Source: Mnemiopsis leidyi (taxonomy: Eukaryota > Ctenophora > Tentaculata > Lobata > Bolinopsidae). Taken from it: 36,444 nucleotides of DNA. Under the pieces are notes generated by a model. The model had not been told where the DNA came from. It saw only the letters and a list, made by a program, of their open reading frames with translations, and did no database searches. The DNA lies in contig JH153351.1 of NCBI GenBank assembly GCA_000226015.1, forward strand, positions 117,966-154,409. Reading direction: 5' to 3'. The number at the start of each line of letters is the position of its first letter. Within the stretch, counting starts at the first letter, position 1. Positions 1 to 10,794 of this stretch are shown in pieces. The position numbers and the translations under genes were made by a program.

Positions 1-120
1 TATGATGTTACTGTTACAACATTAATTCATTTCAAAGTCCCAACAACGTAAATTTGAATTTGGTTATTTTAATTCTGTGATATGCTTTAACTGACATTAA
101 ATGAAATTTAGTTTTATTCT

Positions 121-160
121 TGTAAAAGCCTGGGCTCAGGTGTAATAAATTCAAAATACA
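121..160 (+). repeat. Truncated 3' tail of the tRNA-derived SINE
   Basis: This stretch matches the last part of the full SINE copy at 751-790: a TGTAAAAGCCTGGG core, then CAGGTGTAA and an A-rich tail. It is the 3' end only, as expected for a 5'-truncated insertion. The flanks on both sides (1-120 and 161-520) are AT-rich and show nothing I recognise. Confidence 0.6.
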
Positions 161-523
161 TATATAATGAACATTTGAACATGAACATGAGCAGCTTCTC
201 ATATTGATAAATTATTTAGTTTGAAATTATATTGTGATGCAAAATGTTCTAATTACAATTACAATTAAATTATTAGTGGGAGCTGTGCAAATTAGTGCAA
301 CAAATTTCCTCAGGAAAATTCAAAGGCTGGTTGCTGTAATAAGATAAGATAAGTTAAGAATTATGTCATATTTAATCATCACAGATCATCAAAAATAAAT
401 CTGTATTCTATCTACACTCAATGCACCTAGATCATGGTGCACCTACATCATGGTGAAAATCAAAATAAAAAGCCTTTTCTATGCTCATAAAATCTTAGGT
501 CTGATAGACCATATATGTTTATG

Positions 524-800
524 TTGGTGGTGTAGTGGTGGTGTAGTGGTATCTACCCCGACTTTCTATGCAGAAGATCGGGGGTTCAATTCCCAGATCC
601 GCCAATCCTAGAGGAGTGCGCTAAGGGCATTTGCCTATGCAATCTTCTTCGGTCGACTCAGCCGAATGACCGGGAAACCGTGATTGAGGGTTAAATGAGG
701 AGGGTCTCCGTTAAAAGATCTAGAATCTTCCAGGAGCCCCTTCAGTATAACTGTAAAAGCCTGGGTACAGGTGTAACAAATACAAATACAAATACAAATG
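524..800 (+). mobile_element. tRNA-derived SINE, full-length copy with duplicated A box
   Basis: The 5' head looks like a tRNA. Two adjacent 11-base copies of an A-box-like motif (TGGTGTAGTGG at 528-538 and 539-549) are followed by a B box (GGTTCAATTCC, 583-593) and a tRNA-like end in CCGCCA. A tRNA-unrelated body of about 150 bases follows, and the tail is a run of CAAATA units (about 775-799). These are the parts of a Pol III-transcribed SINE. A second copy lies inverted at 32227-32378 and a tail fragment at 121-160, so the family is interspersed. The tRNA-like head does not fold into a convincing cloverleaf, so it is not called a tRNA gene. Confidence 0.8.
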
Positions 801-1239
801 TTCCGCTTTTTACCAACAAAACCCTTAAAGCACCCCAAAAGTTACTTTCATTTATACTAATACGCTGTTTCTTATAACTTTCTAGGTGATGAGTTCCTAA
901 CATAAACGGGAAGGTGGTTCCAAAAAGGCTTAACACGTTCTGCAATAATCTTGAACCCAAATTTTTCACCTTTGAGTCCTTTTTTTGTAGGACTTACTGA
1001 CAATATTACTACCAGATATATATTACCACCGTAATCTACACTCTCAAGATCAAGGATAATTGACCAATTTCCATGGCAAGCTTTTGGGTCCCACAATTGG
1101 CTGCCTACTTATTTACTCCTCACTCCTGTGTAGGTCTGTAGAGTTTTGGAATTGGGGCATTGCATTCTACAGACTATTCCTAATTTAGATGCCTTTAACT
1201 AAATCCGAATCACTTTAACTCAACCCTTATCCATTGAAG

Positions 1240-1394
1240 ATTGAATTGAATTGAATTGAAATAAAATTTGCAGCACAACTCTTCAGTATGACATTTGATA
1301 ATTTAAATACATATATTATATATATTTGAGGTCAACTTAAGTGCTGCAGGATGCAGCCTGGAAGTGTCTAGCTCTTTTAATGGGGCACCCTACC
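1240..1394 (-). repeat. Short interspersed repeat with (TTCAA)n tail, copy 1
   Basis: Read on the minus strand, the copy starts with GGTAGGGTGCCCCATTAAAA, continues through CTTCCAGGCTGCATCCTGCAG, and ends in repeated TTCAA units. The same order appears on the plus strand at 32950-33077 and, more divergent, at 31769-31919. A fixed 5' end and a simple-repeat 3' tail suggest a SINE or the 3' end of a LINE. No A or B box is seen, so the class is open. Confidence 0.7.
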
Positions 1395-3082
1395 TATGAT
1401 TTACGTAAATGATAATGTTGTCTGGTACTAAATGATGGTATATGATGAGGGAGCATGCCGTTTGATTATGGATCCTCCCTTGAAAAACAGATCTAAGGAC
1501 CAAATCTGACTATGTATTTACTCCTTTGGGATGTTGAGGGTGTTTTTTTAGTCCACCACAGTTAGGCACAAAAAAAGGGCAATTTGCTTTGATCCTAGAG
1601 ACTAGATCTAGTTATCTAAAACCCTACAAACCTGTTTAAATATTAGTGACATAATTTTGTTTGAAATGCATTCATCACATAAAATCTAGAATGGAGAAAC
1701 TTCTTATGGTCTTTGTATGCCATTACTTAAGTTACAACTGGTTTTAGGATTATGAAGCTGGGTCCTGACTAGGAGCTCAAGAAAATGGTTAAACGTCTGG
1801 GATTATATCCTCCCTGCTACATGGTAGGCTTTTATTTTACTTTGTTTCTTACTCATTTTTTAATACTCCCTAGAAACGCTTCAGTTAACTGCAATTTCAC
1901 CTTCTAACATCAGCTACCATCACTAAGATAATGTACTACATGTTGATTGCCAATTAATTTTCTTATAACGTTTCTGATATGTGACAATTTATCAACCCAG
2001 TATATACGTGACTAAAATACATATATATCTTTTTCATTCAGATTGCCAATCAGATTCTATGTGGCTGATAGATAAATTGCTGGTTTAGTATTAAAATTGT
2101 TTCAGGTGAGGATGAGTATGAAGTACTATAATGTTTACTGATTGGATAATGACATAAGTTATTGGTCTTGATGATGATGTAAATGCTTTTCAATGGAGAC
2201 AAAGGAATACAATAGAAAAATCAGACTTGAGTGAAAGGAATTTTCACTCCAACTGATGGTAAGTCAAGCCTAGAAAAAATTTATCAATTCAATCTGTAAT
2301 GAATATTTGTTTCATTTACTCGAATGCTATGGAATTCCAATTCTATCCTATTCATTCACAAAATCGTTATCAATAAGCGCATAATGCTTTTAAATTGCAT
2401 GAATTAATTCTCATATTCCTCCTTATTTCTCAGGATTAGGTGTGTAGGAAATAAAACCTAAAGTAGGAGCCCTAGTAGATAGATAGAGTAGTAGTAGACG
2501 AACAGTATCTAGTCTAAAAGACCTAGTGTGTCATCAGTTGAGGATGATAGTATTGTAAGATCTATCTAGCAGCTATTAGGCTAGTGGTAATCTAGCTATA
2601 ACTCCACCTTATGGTCAGGACTCTTTCACTTTTGTTGAAATGTTTTTAAAGATTTTTCTGTGTTTAAAACATTACTCATGTTTCAGACATGCTCAATATT
2701 AACATTTAACTTAGTCATGGTAAATTTTACTGCATAAATATGTATTCATCACAATCTTTGTTGGGTTAAACTTTCATAATAAGATTGCAAACAAATACCA
2801 TTAATTTTCATTACACTGAAGTAGATAGATTTTGTCAATATAAAATGCATGAAAGCTGTTAGGTTTGCAGTTACATTATTCGAATTTATATTTTTAATAG
2901 AATGATCTTGTGAAAATTCAACTTGTAAATCCTTAGTGCCTTTAGTTTTCGTTTCCAACAATGTCATTTTAATGTTTCATTCTATCCTTTTTGTACCACA
3001 GTATTAATGTTATTTTATGGCTAAACAACGCTAACTATTATCAATTCTTTAGCAGTTTTCACAGACACTGTCAGCACTAAAA
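1395..3082. other. Non-coding stretch upstream of the first hnRNP gene
   Basis: The stretch is AT-rich. Open frames are short and show no recognisable protein. It presumably contains the promoter and perhaps non-coding first exons of the hnRNP gene that starts at 3083, but no TATA box or start site can be assigned with confidence. Acceptor-like AG sites at about 3051-3070 precede the first coding exon. Confidence 0.5.
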
Positions 3083-4658
3083 ATGGGTCGTGGAAGTGTA
3101 AGTAGTCTACAGTTTTAGGATGATTGATTATTTATTATCAGACTTAAGATTTCTGGCCTTGTCAACTAATTGACATCCAAGATTGCAATTGGTAAATAAA
3201 CTTTTAAAAAGTAGATTTCTAATTTTATGAATTGGAATAATGATTGCATAAGCAGTTACAACCCTCCAGGAAACCAAAGAAGAGACACTAAAAAAAGCTC
3301 TTTGTTGGCGGCTTGTCTAGAGACACAACAGACGATCAATTTCGTGAATACTTCACTCAGTTTGGAAATGTAACCGATCATATTGTCATTAAAGATGGCG
3401 GTGGCATTTCAAAGTAAGCTATTTATTAATAAGATTGACTTAGAGAGTTCAACAGTTCAAAATGTTGATTTGATCAGTATTGTACCCCGTTATGTTGGAT
3501 TGACAACTGTTACTATATAAACCCAAGTATGATGAAGCTTAAAATTTTGCCAAATCTAGTCACCTCACAATGCTAATTAATTTTGTTTTTACAGAGGCTT
3601 TGGTTTTGTCACCTTTGATTCCGAGGAAGGTGCAGAGAATGCAATTCGCAGTAAAGCTGATGGTCATGTTATCAACAACAAATCAGTTGAAGTAAAGAGA
3701 GCGATTCCTCGAGATGCTGAGCCTGATCAGCGTGAAAAGAACACGAAAATGTTCTTAGGTGGTTTAAATAGAAACACGAGTGAAGACACCATCAAACGTT
3801 ACTTTGAAACCAACTTTGATTGTGTTGTGGACTCTGTTGATCTGATTTACGAAAAACGAGACATGCTCCAGCCTGGACAAGAGCCAAAACCAAGGTTTGC
3901 TGACTGGTATTATGCAAATTTGGGGTTTGTCACTCCTCCCATATGATGAAAATGGGAAAATTCTATTTTCTACTGTTGTAGAAATTAAACCATTTTGTTT
4001 ACTTTTTAAGTGTCACTGCACTGCAATGCAACTAGCTTTCTTCCTTAATTGTTTTTTTATATATTTTTATTTCAGAGGATTCGCATTTGTTACTATTAAT
4101 GACTACGACAAAGTGGACCATCTGTGTGTAATAAGGATGCATGAGATCGATGGTAAAGAAGTTGAAGTGAAAAAAGCTGTTTCCAAGACCGGTGGTGGTG
4201 GCGGAGGACGACGAGGTGGCCGAGATGGTGGTGGAGGACGCAACTACAACCAGGGAGGTGGCTACAACCAAGGAGGCGGCTACAATCAGGGAGGTGGTTA
4301 CAATCAAGGTGGTGGATACAATCAGGGAGGTGGATACAATCAGGGAGGTGGATACAACCAAGGTGGATACAATCAAGGTGGATACAATCAAGGTGCTGGC
4401 TACAATCAAGGTGGTGGATACAATCAAGGTGCTGGCTACAACCAAGGAAGTGGCTACAACCAACAACAGGGCGGTTATGGTGGTGGTTATGGTGACAACA
4501 GCTACAGCCAAAGTGGTGGCTACGACCAAGGCAGTTACAACCAACAGCAAGGCGGATATGGCGGTGGCTATCAGAACAGCACTTTCAGTGGACCAGAGAA
4601 GGGTGCACGAGGAGCTGCTAGCAAGCCGAGTGGTAGGGGCGGATACAAACCGTACTAA
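3083..4658 (+). CDS. hnRNP A/B-type RNA-binding protein, paralog 1 (2 RRMs + GYNQ tail), frame broken by one base
   Basis: Predicted exons are 3083-3097, 3270-3413, 3595-3894 and 4076-4658, all with GT-AG introns. RRM1 has RNP2 LFVGGL (exon 2) and RNP1 GFGFVTF split across the exon 2/3 junction. The linker reads KRAIPRDAEPDQREKN. RRM2 has MFLGGL and GFAFVT. The tail is Gly-rich, with RGG-like residues and about a dozen GGYNQ/GGGYNQ units, and ends in GRGGYKPY. This layout is that of nuclear hnRNP A/B proteins, which bind RNA and act in splicing and mRNA handling. Expected length is about 346 residues. The run of seven A at 3290-3296 has one A too many: in the reading frame of RRM1 a TAA lies just upstream, whereas the paralog at 6187 is clean here. 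Removing one base makes the four exons sum to a whole number of codons. The break may be a sequence error or real damage. Confidence 0.88.
4232..4475 (+). repeat. GYNQ-coding tandem repeat of hnRNP paralog 1
   Basis: Units of 15 or 18 bases encode GGYNQ or GGGYNQ, with a few GAGYNQ variants. The unit length is a multiple of three, so length changes keep the frame. The protein is Tyr/Asn/Gln/Gly-rich, like the prion-like tails of hnRNP A proteins. Stops are absent in several frames, so long spurious open frames appear on both strands here. Confidence 0.9.
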
Positions 4659-4713
4659 ACTCTATCAAACCATCCTATTTGTGCTGTATCAACCCACGTC
4701 CTACCAAAACTAT

Positions 4714-4719
4714 AATAAA
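4714..4719 (+). terminator. Poly(A) signal AATAAA of hnRNP paralog 1
   Basis: A canonical AATAAA lies 56 bases after the stop codon at 4656-4658. It implies a short 3' UTR. Cleavage would be expected 10-30 bases downstream. Confidence 0.6.
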
Positions 4720-6186
4720 ACCGTCTTTTTAACTTTTAACACATCTTTTCAAATCCTGATTGATTAATCAAATGATGTCTTCAAATCGATATTCCGACTG
4801 CAACTTTATGTTGTAAATGTGACTCGGCAACAGTCTGCTCAAAGTTGTTGATGTTGAAAAACTGTTTATTGTTTATTTATTTTTATTGTAAAATAATGAA
4901 AATTCAAATTTGATTTGAATATTTTTTTCAGCCCAACACTTTCGTTTTAGTCACGAATCCTGGGTTAGGAATTCATGCAAAATGCATTTTCCTATATAAA
5001 TTTAAAATACATGGATCATATCATGCAATAGGCCTATTTTTTATATCGAATGACTTGCAAACTATAGAGTTACCAGTTACGGAAAGTTTTATTCTACAAA
5101 CTTTTTAGCCTCAAAAATTAAAAAGACAAGCTACTAAACAGAGAACATGGTCTCTCAGAGTCAACCTTGGAAACTTGTAAACTTGTTATATTTGTGACAT
5201 CTGCAACCTGGTTACAATGGGCTGGCTATACATGTGATCTCTTGATATTAATAGTGGAGAACTGTTTAGACATGAAATAATTCTATTCAAGAACCCCTCC
5301 ATGTGATCTACCAGGTTTGTCTACTGTTTTTAAGTGACATCTCGATTGTGGCAGACTTTTTTTTATAACCAATTGAATTTTGCTCAAGTTATTTGGAAAC
5401 TCTTAAATTTTTGACATGTGATAATAACGCTTTCCCCCATTGCAGGCTACAGTTTGTTATGTTAGAAGTAAAATAAGGAATAGAATAAGTTTCCTCAGAT
5501 CTGCTAATAAAGCTAGCAGTAGATAAGATAACGCTAGTTTCTGCCGAAGACAAGATAGAATAAGGATAAGAGTTAGAGCCCTCACTACAATAGCAGGCTG
5601 CTCCAGAGATCAGTTTCTTCAATCATATCATAAGAAAAGTATCCACCTCAAAAACGTGTTCAAAAATCAGATTTGGTGCTGATATGTAGAAAACTGTTTG
5701 AATTGGTAGGATTTAGTGGGACGTTTTAAAGTTTAAGGGATACAGTAATTCGCAATTTATCGCTGTTAGCCCGTTTCAGATACTAATTAAGTTTAGTTGT
5801 TTTCAAGCTAATATTCAGCAAGTATACAGATAAGTGTACAAGCGACATAAAGTATTTTGCTAAAAGTTTGATAAAGTCTGCTCAAATTATTACATTGTTA
5901 TTTTTAATAGCTGAATAAAGATTATCGACTTTAGTTACAGATTTTTGATTTACTTGAATTGAAATCTCGTAAATCCGTTTTACTGGCTTTGAACTGTATT
6001 AAAATCAATTAAGAGAGATTGTGGTCAACCACATTCAATTAAATTTGTATTCAGATACCATTAGTAAAGCTTTGAGTTCTTTGGGCGATAAAAGTGAATT
6101 TATTTGGACAATCATAAGATTCTTATAATAATGATAAGATTATTTTTAGCCTTAAACATCCTGTAGAGACAGTAGCTACTGTAACA
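4720..6186. other. Spacer between the two hnRNP paralogs
   Basis: About 1.5 kb of AT-rich sequence with no recognisable coding region. It holds the end of gene 1 and the promoter of gene 2. The coding start at 6187 is preceded by acceptor-like TTTTTAG at about 6144-6150, so a non-coding first exon further upstream is possible. Confidence 0.5.
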
Positions 6187-7999
6187 ATGGGTCGTGACAA
6201 TGTAAGTTAAGTTCCATATATGAATATATTCGTTAGTAGGTAGATGTTTAAGTATCACCGTGAAACATGGATATTTAAATAGTTCTTGTACATCGACTTC
6301 CGAAATCTCAAATCTATGAGCAGTTAGCAGCTACGATTAATCATACAGCATTGTCATTACTCATGAGTTTTACTTTCTGCTCTTTAGACTGAAACGAAGG
6401 AAGAGACTCTCAGAAAGTTATTTGTTGGTGGATTACCTCGAAGTACAACTGACGACGATTTCAAAAACTATTTTTCTCAATTTGGGGAGGTAGTTGACTC
6501 AATCGTCTTAAAGGATAACAATGGAAATTCAAAGTATGCTGCTCATCTTTTTCATCTATTTCCCATTTCGCCAAGCCAGTGCTAAATCTTAATTCAGTTG
6601 GTTTTCAAATGATAAACCCATTTAATTTTTTCTAATAACAATTAAATGAAGTTTCCCGACTTAAACTAACTGACTGTGATTTTTCTTAGGGGATTTGGTT
6701 TTGTCACATTTTCTGCCGATGAGGAAGCCGAAAAGTGTATTCAAGCTAAGAGTCAAGGCCATACAGTGAACGGTAAATCGGTGGAGGTCAAAAGAGCCAT
6801 TCCCAGAGATGCTGAGCCTGATCAACGTGAAAAAAATACTAAAATGTTTGTGGGTGGTCTAAGTCTGAACTCAACTGAAGATTCCATACGAGAGTTTTTT
6901 GAAAAGACCTTCAACTGCTCGGTGGAAAGTGTTGATCTGATATACCAAAAGAAAGACCAACTAGAACCCGGACAGGAACCCAGACCGAGGTAATGTTAAC
7001 AATAATTTGGGGGGATCGGGAGGGGGGACTTTGAAGTTTGACCATTACCATGACCCCCCTGAATGCCCTATGGTCAATGGTAAAAAAACTTGGTTATGAC
7101 CACTGACACTATTCAATTTGTTTCTTGTTGTCTATTCTATAGGGGGCGAGGAAGTGTAAATCTATTGTACCTGCCTTGCTCCGATCCGTCAATATGTATT
7201 GACTTGTATTTTAACGATTGTTTTTTAGGGGCTTTGGATTCGTAACAATCAATGACTTTGACATTGTGGATCGTATTTGTGTCATGCGAAATCACACAAT
7301 CGACGGAAAAGAAGTAGAAGTTAAAAAAGCTGCTCCTAAAGGTAGATCGAACCCTGGAAACAGTGGTGGGGGAAGAAATCAGGGTAACTTCAACAATGGT
7401 GGATACAATCAAGGTATATTCAATTCTTGATACTCCTGTTTTAACTTTCAAACCTAAAATTTTTCGTAATTCTCGTTGTGATATGTTGAATTATATATCC
7501 TCTCGATTCGATTTAAAGCCAATTGAATTGATAATTTATAATTTTGGGCTATTAACCCCAGGGGGGTACAACCAGGGGGGTTACAACAGAGGTGGTGGAT
7601 ACAATCAAGGAGGTGGCTACAATCAAGGAGGTGGCTACAATCAAGGAGGTGGCTACAATCAAGGAGGCTACAATCAAGGAGGCGTACAATCAGGGTGGTG
7701 GATACAATCAGGGTGGTGGATACAATCAAGGAGGTGGCTACAATCAAGGAGGTGGCTACAACCAAGGAGGTGGCTACAATCAAGGAGGTGGATACAATCA
7801 GGGTGGTGGATACAATCAAGGAGGTGGCTACAATCAGGGTGGCTACAATCAAGGCAGTGGTGGTGGATATGACGGTGGATACAACGGTGGATACAATCAG
7901 CAAGCTGGGAGCGGTTATCAAAACAACAATTTTAGTGGACCTGACAAAAATGCTCGTGGGGGAAAGCAAAATAACAGAGGCAATTACAGGCCCTATTGA
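6187..7999 (+). CDS. hnRNP A/B-type RNA-binding protein, paralog 2 (2 RRMs + long GYNQ tail), frame broken by one base
   Basis: Predicted exons are 6187-6201, 6388-6533, 6690-6989, 7229-7413 and 7562-7999. The first three introns sit at the same codons and phases as in the paralog at 3083, which shows tandem duplication. RRM1 has KLFVGGL and GFGFVTF; RRM2 has MFVGGL and GFGFVTI. The tail runs through many GGGYNQ units and ends in RGNYRPY. A fourth intron, absent from paralog 1, lies inside the repeat. The exon lengths sum to one base more than a multiple of three: at 7681-7685 the repeat reads GGA GGC G TAC, and one surplus base shifts the frame. As written, translation would switch to a Trp/Arg-rich repeat and stop at 7870-7872; in the other frame the GGGYNQ repeat continues to the TGA at 7997-7999. 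The likely role is as for paralog 1, nuclear RNA binding. Confidence 0.87.
7562..7905 (+). repeat. GYNQ-coding tandem repeat of hnRNP paralog 2
   Basis: This is a near-perfect array of 18-base units (consensus GGAGGTGGCTACAATCAA, with 15-base variants) that encodes GGGYNQ. The first unit lies in the preceding exon (about 7397-7413), so the array is split by a 148-base intron. The high similarity between units suggests recent expansion by slippage. The single-base frame break at about 7684 lies inside it. Confidence 0.9.
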
Positions 8000-8620
8000 A
8001 TCAGTTCTTACTCCTATATTCTCACTATGTAGATACCATCGTCGATGTGATCTGAACTTTTTATTTTTCATATCATGGATGACGTAAATTACTTCGTATT
8101 TGAATTGTTCATAATTACTGGATTGTTGGAGGAGTAGAAAATTGACCAAAAGCGTTTAAGTCGAAGCACTGTAAAGAACATTCGAGTCATCAACAAGCAA
8201 AGTTAGTGTAACACAATCTGAGGATGCTTTTCTGGCAGGGCCTTGAGCTAAATTCATTTTATTTATTGGGGTTCCTAATTTCCTTTATATTAGGTAGGTC
8301 CGATTAATTTGCACTACAACAACGATTTAAACTGTCCTCTGTAAATTGTTTGAATAATTTAGTGGACAATTTTAACCTCTGGAACTTTTTGATTGTTTAC
8401 AGATAAAAGTTTGAAGGTAGTTCAGCTTGGTACACTCCCGTCTGTAACTCGCTCGCTAAGCAGATTTTTAAATGCTAAATTCAATCACACAAAACTGATA
8501 TGCAATTCCGTCGCATTTTAAAGTTTTGCATATTTTAACGAATCGAACTAAAAATCTTTTTTAGTAAACATGATAACTTACTTTGATGCCTAAACTATAG
8601 TGATGTAGTTATGTTTCAGT
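8000..8620. other. Spacer between hnRNP paralog 2 and the AF10-like gene
   Basis: About 620 bases without a gene. It would contain the 3' UTR of paralog 2 and the upstream region of the next gene. No clear AATAAA is seen near the stop. TATGTTTCAG ends at 8619, one base before the next ATG, and looks like a 3' splice site. Confidence 0.5.
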
Positions 8621-10258
8621 ATGTCCTCCGATGATTGGCAAAGAAAGAGCCGAGAAATGATTGGAGGATGTTGCGTCTGTCTCGATGAAACAGGATGGCC
8701 AGACAACAAACTGGTCTACTGTGATGGGGGTGGGTGTAATGTAGCTGTGCATCAGGCTTGTTATGGTATTATTAGTGTTCCTGAAGGGTCGTGGTTCTGT
8801 AAGAGATGTGAATCGCAGGAAAGACAGGTGAGGCTCAAATGTGAGCTCTGCCCTAGCAAAGATGGGGCCTTAAAGCGAACTGATAACGGTGGATGGGCAC
8901 ATATTGTTTGTGCTCTTTACATTCCCGAAGTTAAATTTGGTGACAACACCACGATGGAACAGATAAAGATAACGGAAGTTCCTTATGAGAGGTTCCAAAA
9001 GTCTTGTTACATTTGTGAGGACAAAGGGGATTCAATGAATGCCAAAGGTAAAGGAGCATGCATTAGTTGTCACTACCCTTCATGTAGAAGAAGTTTTCAT
9101 GTCACATGTGCTCAGAGCTCTCGCCTTCTATGTGAGCAGGAAACTGGTAGTGAAAGATTGGACTATTTTGGTTACTGTGAGCATCATATAAGTCAGCAAC
9201 ATAATCGTAATTATGCTATTGAGCTTCCTACTGATAGTAATGACAGAAGTAGTGCTACAAGTTCCAACTCCACAACCAGTGTCCATTCAGAATCAAAGCA
9301 GGAAAATAGACCATCTGGCGACATGAATAGTGCAAACAGTGTGAATGGTGTTAACAGCATGAATAAAATATCCAAAAAAGATAAATTAAGGGATAATCCT
9401 AAAGGAAGAGCAAGGTCGGTTGCTCACAGAAACCGTGGCCAGCATCATCGCAGTAAGTCTATGTCTAAACCCTATTACCAGGACAATTCATCTGATATGC
9501 CTGCACCTTCAACAGATGCTTCAGGGACTCCTCACAAAAAGAGAATGACTATGTCTGCTATTATTGCTGGGGAAGAGTGTCTTCCTAGCTTTTCTGACCA
9601 ATTGGGAAAAGGCAATAAATCCAAGCCAACTTCTAAGAAACGTCATTTACCTCAAAAACATGGCTCTAAAAAGATTGGAAAGTTTCCTCCTGATGGTATG
9701 ACAGATGACAATGAAGGATCCCCGAGCATAAGTCCCTCCTCTCCTCACTCATACATGAATGAGGATTCCCAGATTTCAGAAATTATGTATAAATCTCCAA
9801 GTGCCAGCTGCAGCCCTCATCGATCTGAAGCTGAAGTCAAAAATGAATCTGAAGATTCTGACAACATCTACAAATCATCCAATTCTGAAACGCTTAAGAC
9901 TCTAATTGATCAAAGTTGGGAGGGTGATACTAGCACAATCCTGGAAAATGTTTCCTCCTATGGTGACATTGCATCATTGCTTAGTTTGGTTTATGTTATT
10001 AAAAGTGACAATGAAGTTATGAAAAACAAAATTGATGAATTATCCAAAAAGCGGGACTATTTACGTGCTGTGAATGATGGCTTGAAAATGGCTCTTTCAG
10101 CTAAAGATTCAGCAGACATTCCGACCAGTGATAAACTGAAACTCATCCCTCAACCCGAGGTTGCATTAGATCCCATCAAACTTAGATTAACTCTCGATGA
10201 TGTCATGAAGGTTGAAAAGGTTGTAAACAAAATAATTTTGTCCTCGGAGCAATCATGA
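8621..10258 (+). CDS. MLLT10: AF10/AF17-like chromatin reader (PHD-Zn knuckle-ePHD plus leucine zipper)
   Basis: A single coding exon encodes 545 residues. Residues 17-63 form a C4HC3 PHD finger (CCVCLD, CDGGGC, H44-x2-C47, C60-x2-C63). C74-x2-C77 with H94/C97 begins the zinc knuckle and extended PHD that ends at about residue 189 with CEHH. This PZP order is typical of AF10/AF17 and the BRPF/JADE families. The C-terminal part (about 430-492) has a DQSW-like octapeptide region followed by a coiled coil (SDNEVMKNKIDELSKKRDYL). This matches the OM-LZ of AF10/AF17, which recruits DOT1L for H3K79 methylation, and sets the protein apart from BRPF and JADE. The middle is Ser/Lys-rich with basic nuclear-localisation-like patches. 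It is about half the length of human AF10. The lack of introns is unusual for this family, but the frame is intact. MLLT10 and MLLT6 are not separable here. Confidence 0.88.
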   Translation: MSSDDWQRKSREMIGGCCVCLDETGWPDNKLVYCDGGGCNVAVHQACYGIISVPEGSWFCKRCESQERQVRLKCELCPSKDGALKRTDNGGWAHIVCALYIPEVKFGDNTTMEQIKITEVPYERFQKSCYICEDKGDSMNAKGKGACISCHYPSCRRSFHVTCAQSSRLLCEQETGSERLDYFGYCEHHISQQHNRNYAIELPTDSNDRSSATSSNSTTSVHSESKQENRPSGDMNSANSVNGVNSMNKISKKDKLRDNPKGRARSVAHRNRGQHHRSKSMSKPYYQDNSSDMPAPSTDASGTPHKKRMTMSAIIAGEECLPSFSDQLGKGNKSKPTSKKRHLPQKHGSKKIGKFPPDGMTDDNEGSPSISPSSPHSYMNEDSQISEIMYKSPSASCSPHRSEAEVKNESEDSDNIYKSSNSETLKTLIDQSWEGDTSTILENVSSYGDIASLLSLVYVIKSDNEVMKNKIDELSKKRDYLRAVNDGLKMALSAKDSADIPTSDKLKLIPQPEVALDPIKLRLTLDDVMKVEKVVNKIILSSEQS

Positions 10259-10794
10259 CTGGCCTAGTTTTTTGATTTGTGTGATGCATTTTATCGTGTT
10301 TGTTATGTTAGTTGATATATGAAATAGCTTTGTCCATTTTTCGTTAAGCATCAGGAGTTAGGTAATATAAAACGGTCTTGTAAGGTATTGGAAACACATG
10401 ATTTATTTCTTTTAACTTTAATGCATGACAGACTTTTTTTTCTAAAAGTGCTTATTCAGCTGAAATTGTTTATGGTTTGTTGTTGCAATGTTGCAATTCA
10501 AGAGTATAAATATAAATTATCTGTAAATAATTGCTAATATTATGTAATTGCAAATTATCCATTGTGTCTTAACTCGGTTTTTATGCTGAATTTATGGTAA
10601 AAACAAGATCTAAAAACCTAATCTAAATTTGTGTTTATGTTCCTTTTGCTGTCTCTGAGTGACCATTCGTGCAACTATGATTTTGCCATCCTCTATGTGC
10701 ATATGGTTTGCTCCTGCACGTCCATAATAAGCTTGGTCACAATAAATTTTTTATAACAAAAAAATATCCTTTAGCCCCATCCTTCCCTTTTCCT
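10259..10794. other. Spacer between the AF10-like gene and the first KH gene
   Basis: AT-rich and non-coding. Two acceptor-like sites flank the next start codon: CCTTTAG (AG at 10773-10774), and a pyrimidine-rich run leading to GGCTCAG (AG at 10802-10803), which lies just inside the ATG. An upstream exon may therefore join here. Confidence 0.5.

Noticed and set aside
535-604. A tRNA gene
   Set aside because: A and B boxes are present, but the stems do not pair well, the A box is duplicated, and the sequence continues into a repeated body with a simple tail; it is a SINE head.
4032-4550. Long minus-strand open frame opposite the hnRNP paralog 1 tail
   Set aside because: It is the reverse reading of the GYNQ repeat (Val/Ser/Thr-rich periodic sequence) and has no family resemblance. 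The same holds for 7454-8149 and for the off-frame plus-strand readings of both repeats.
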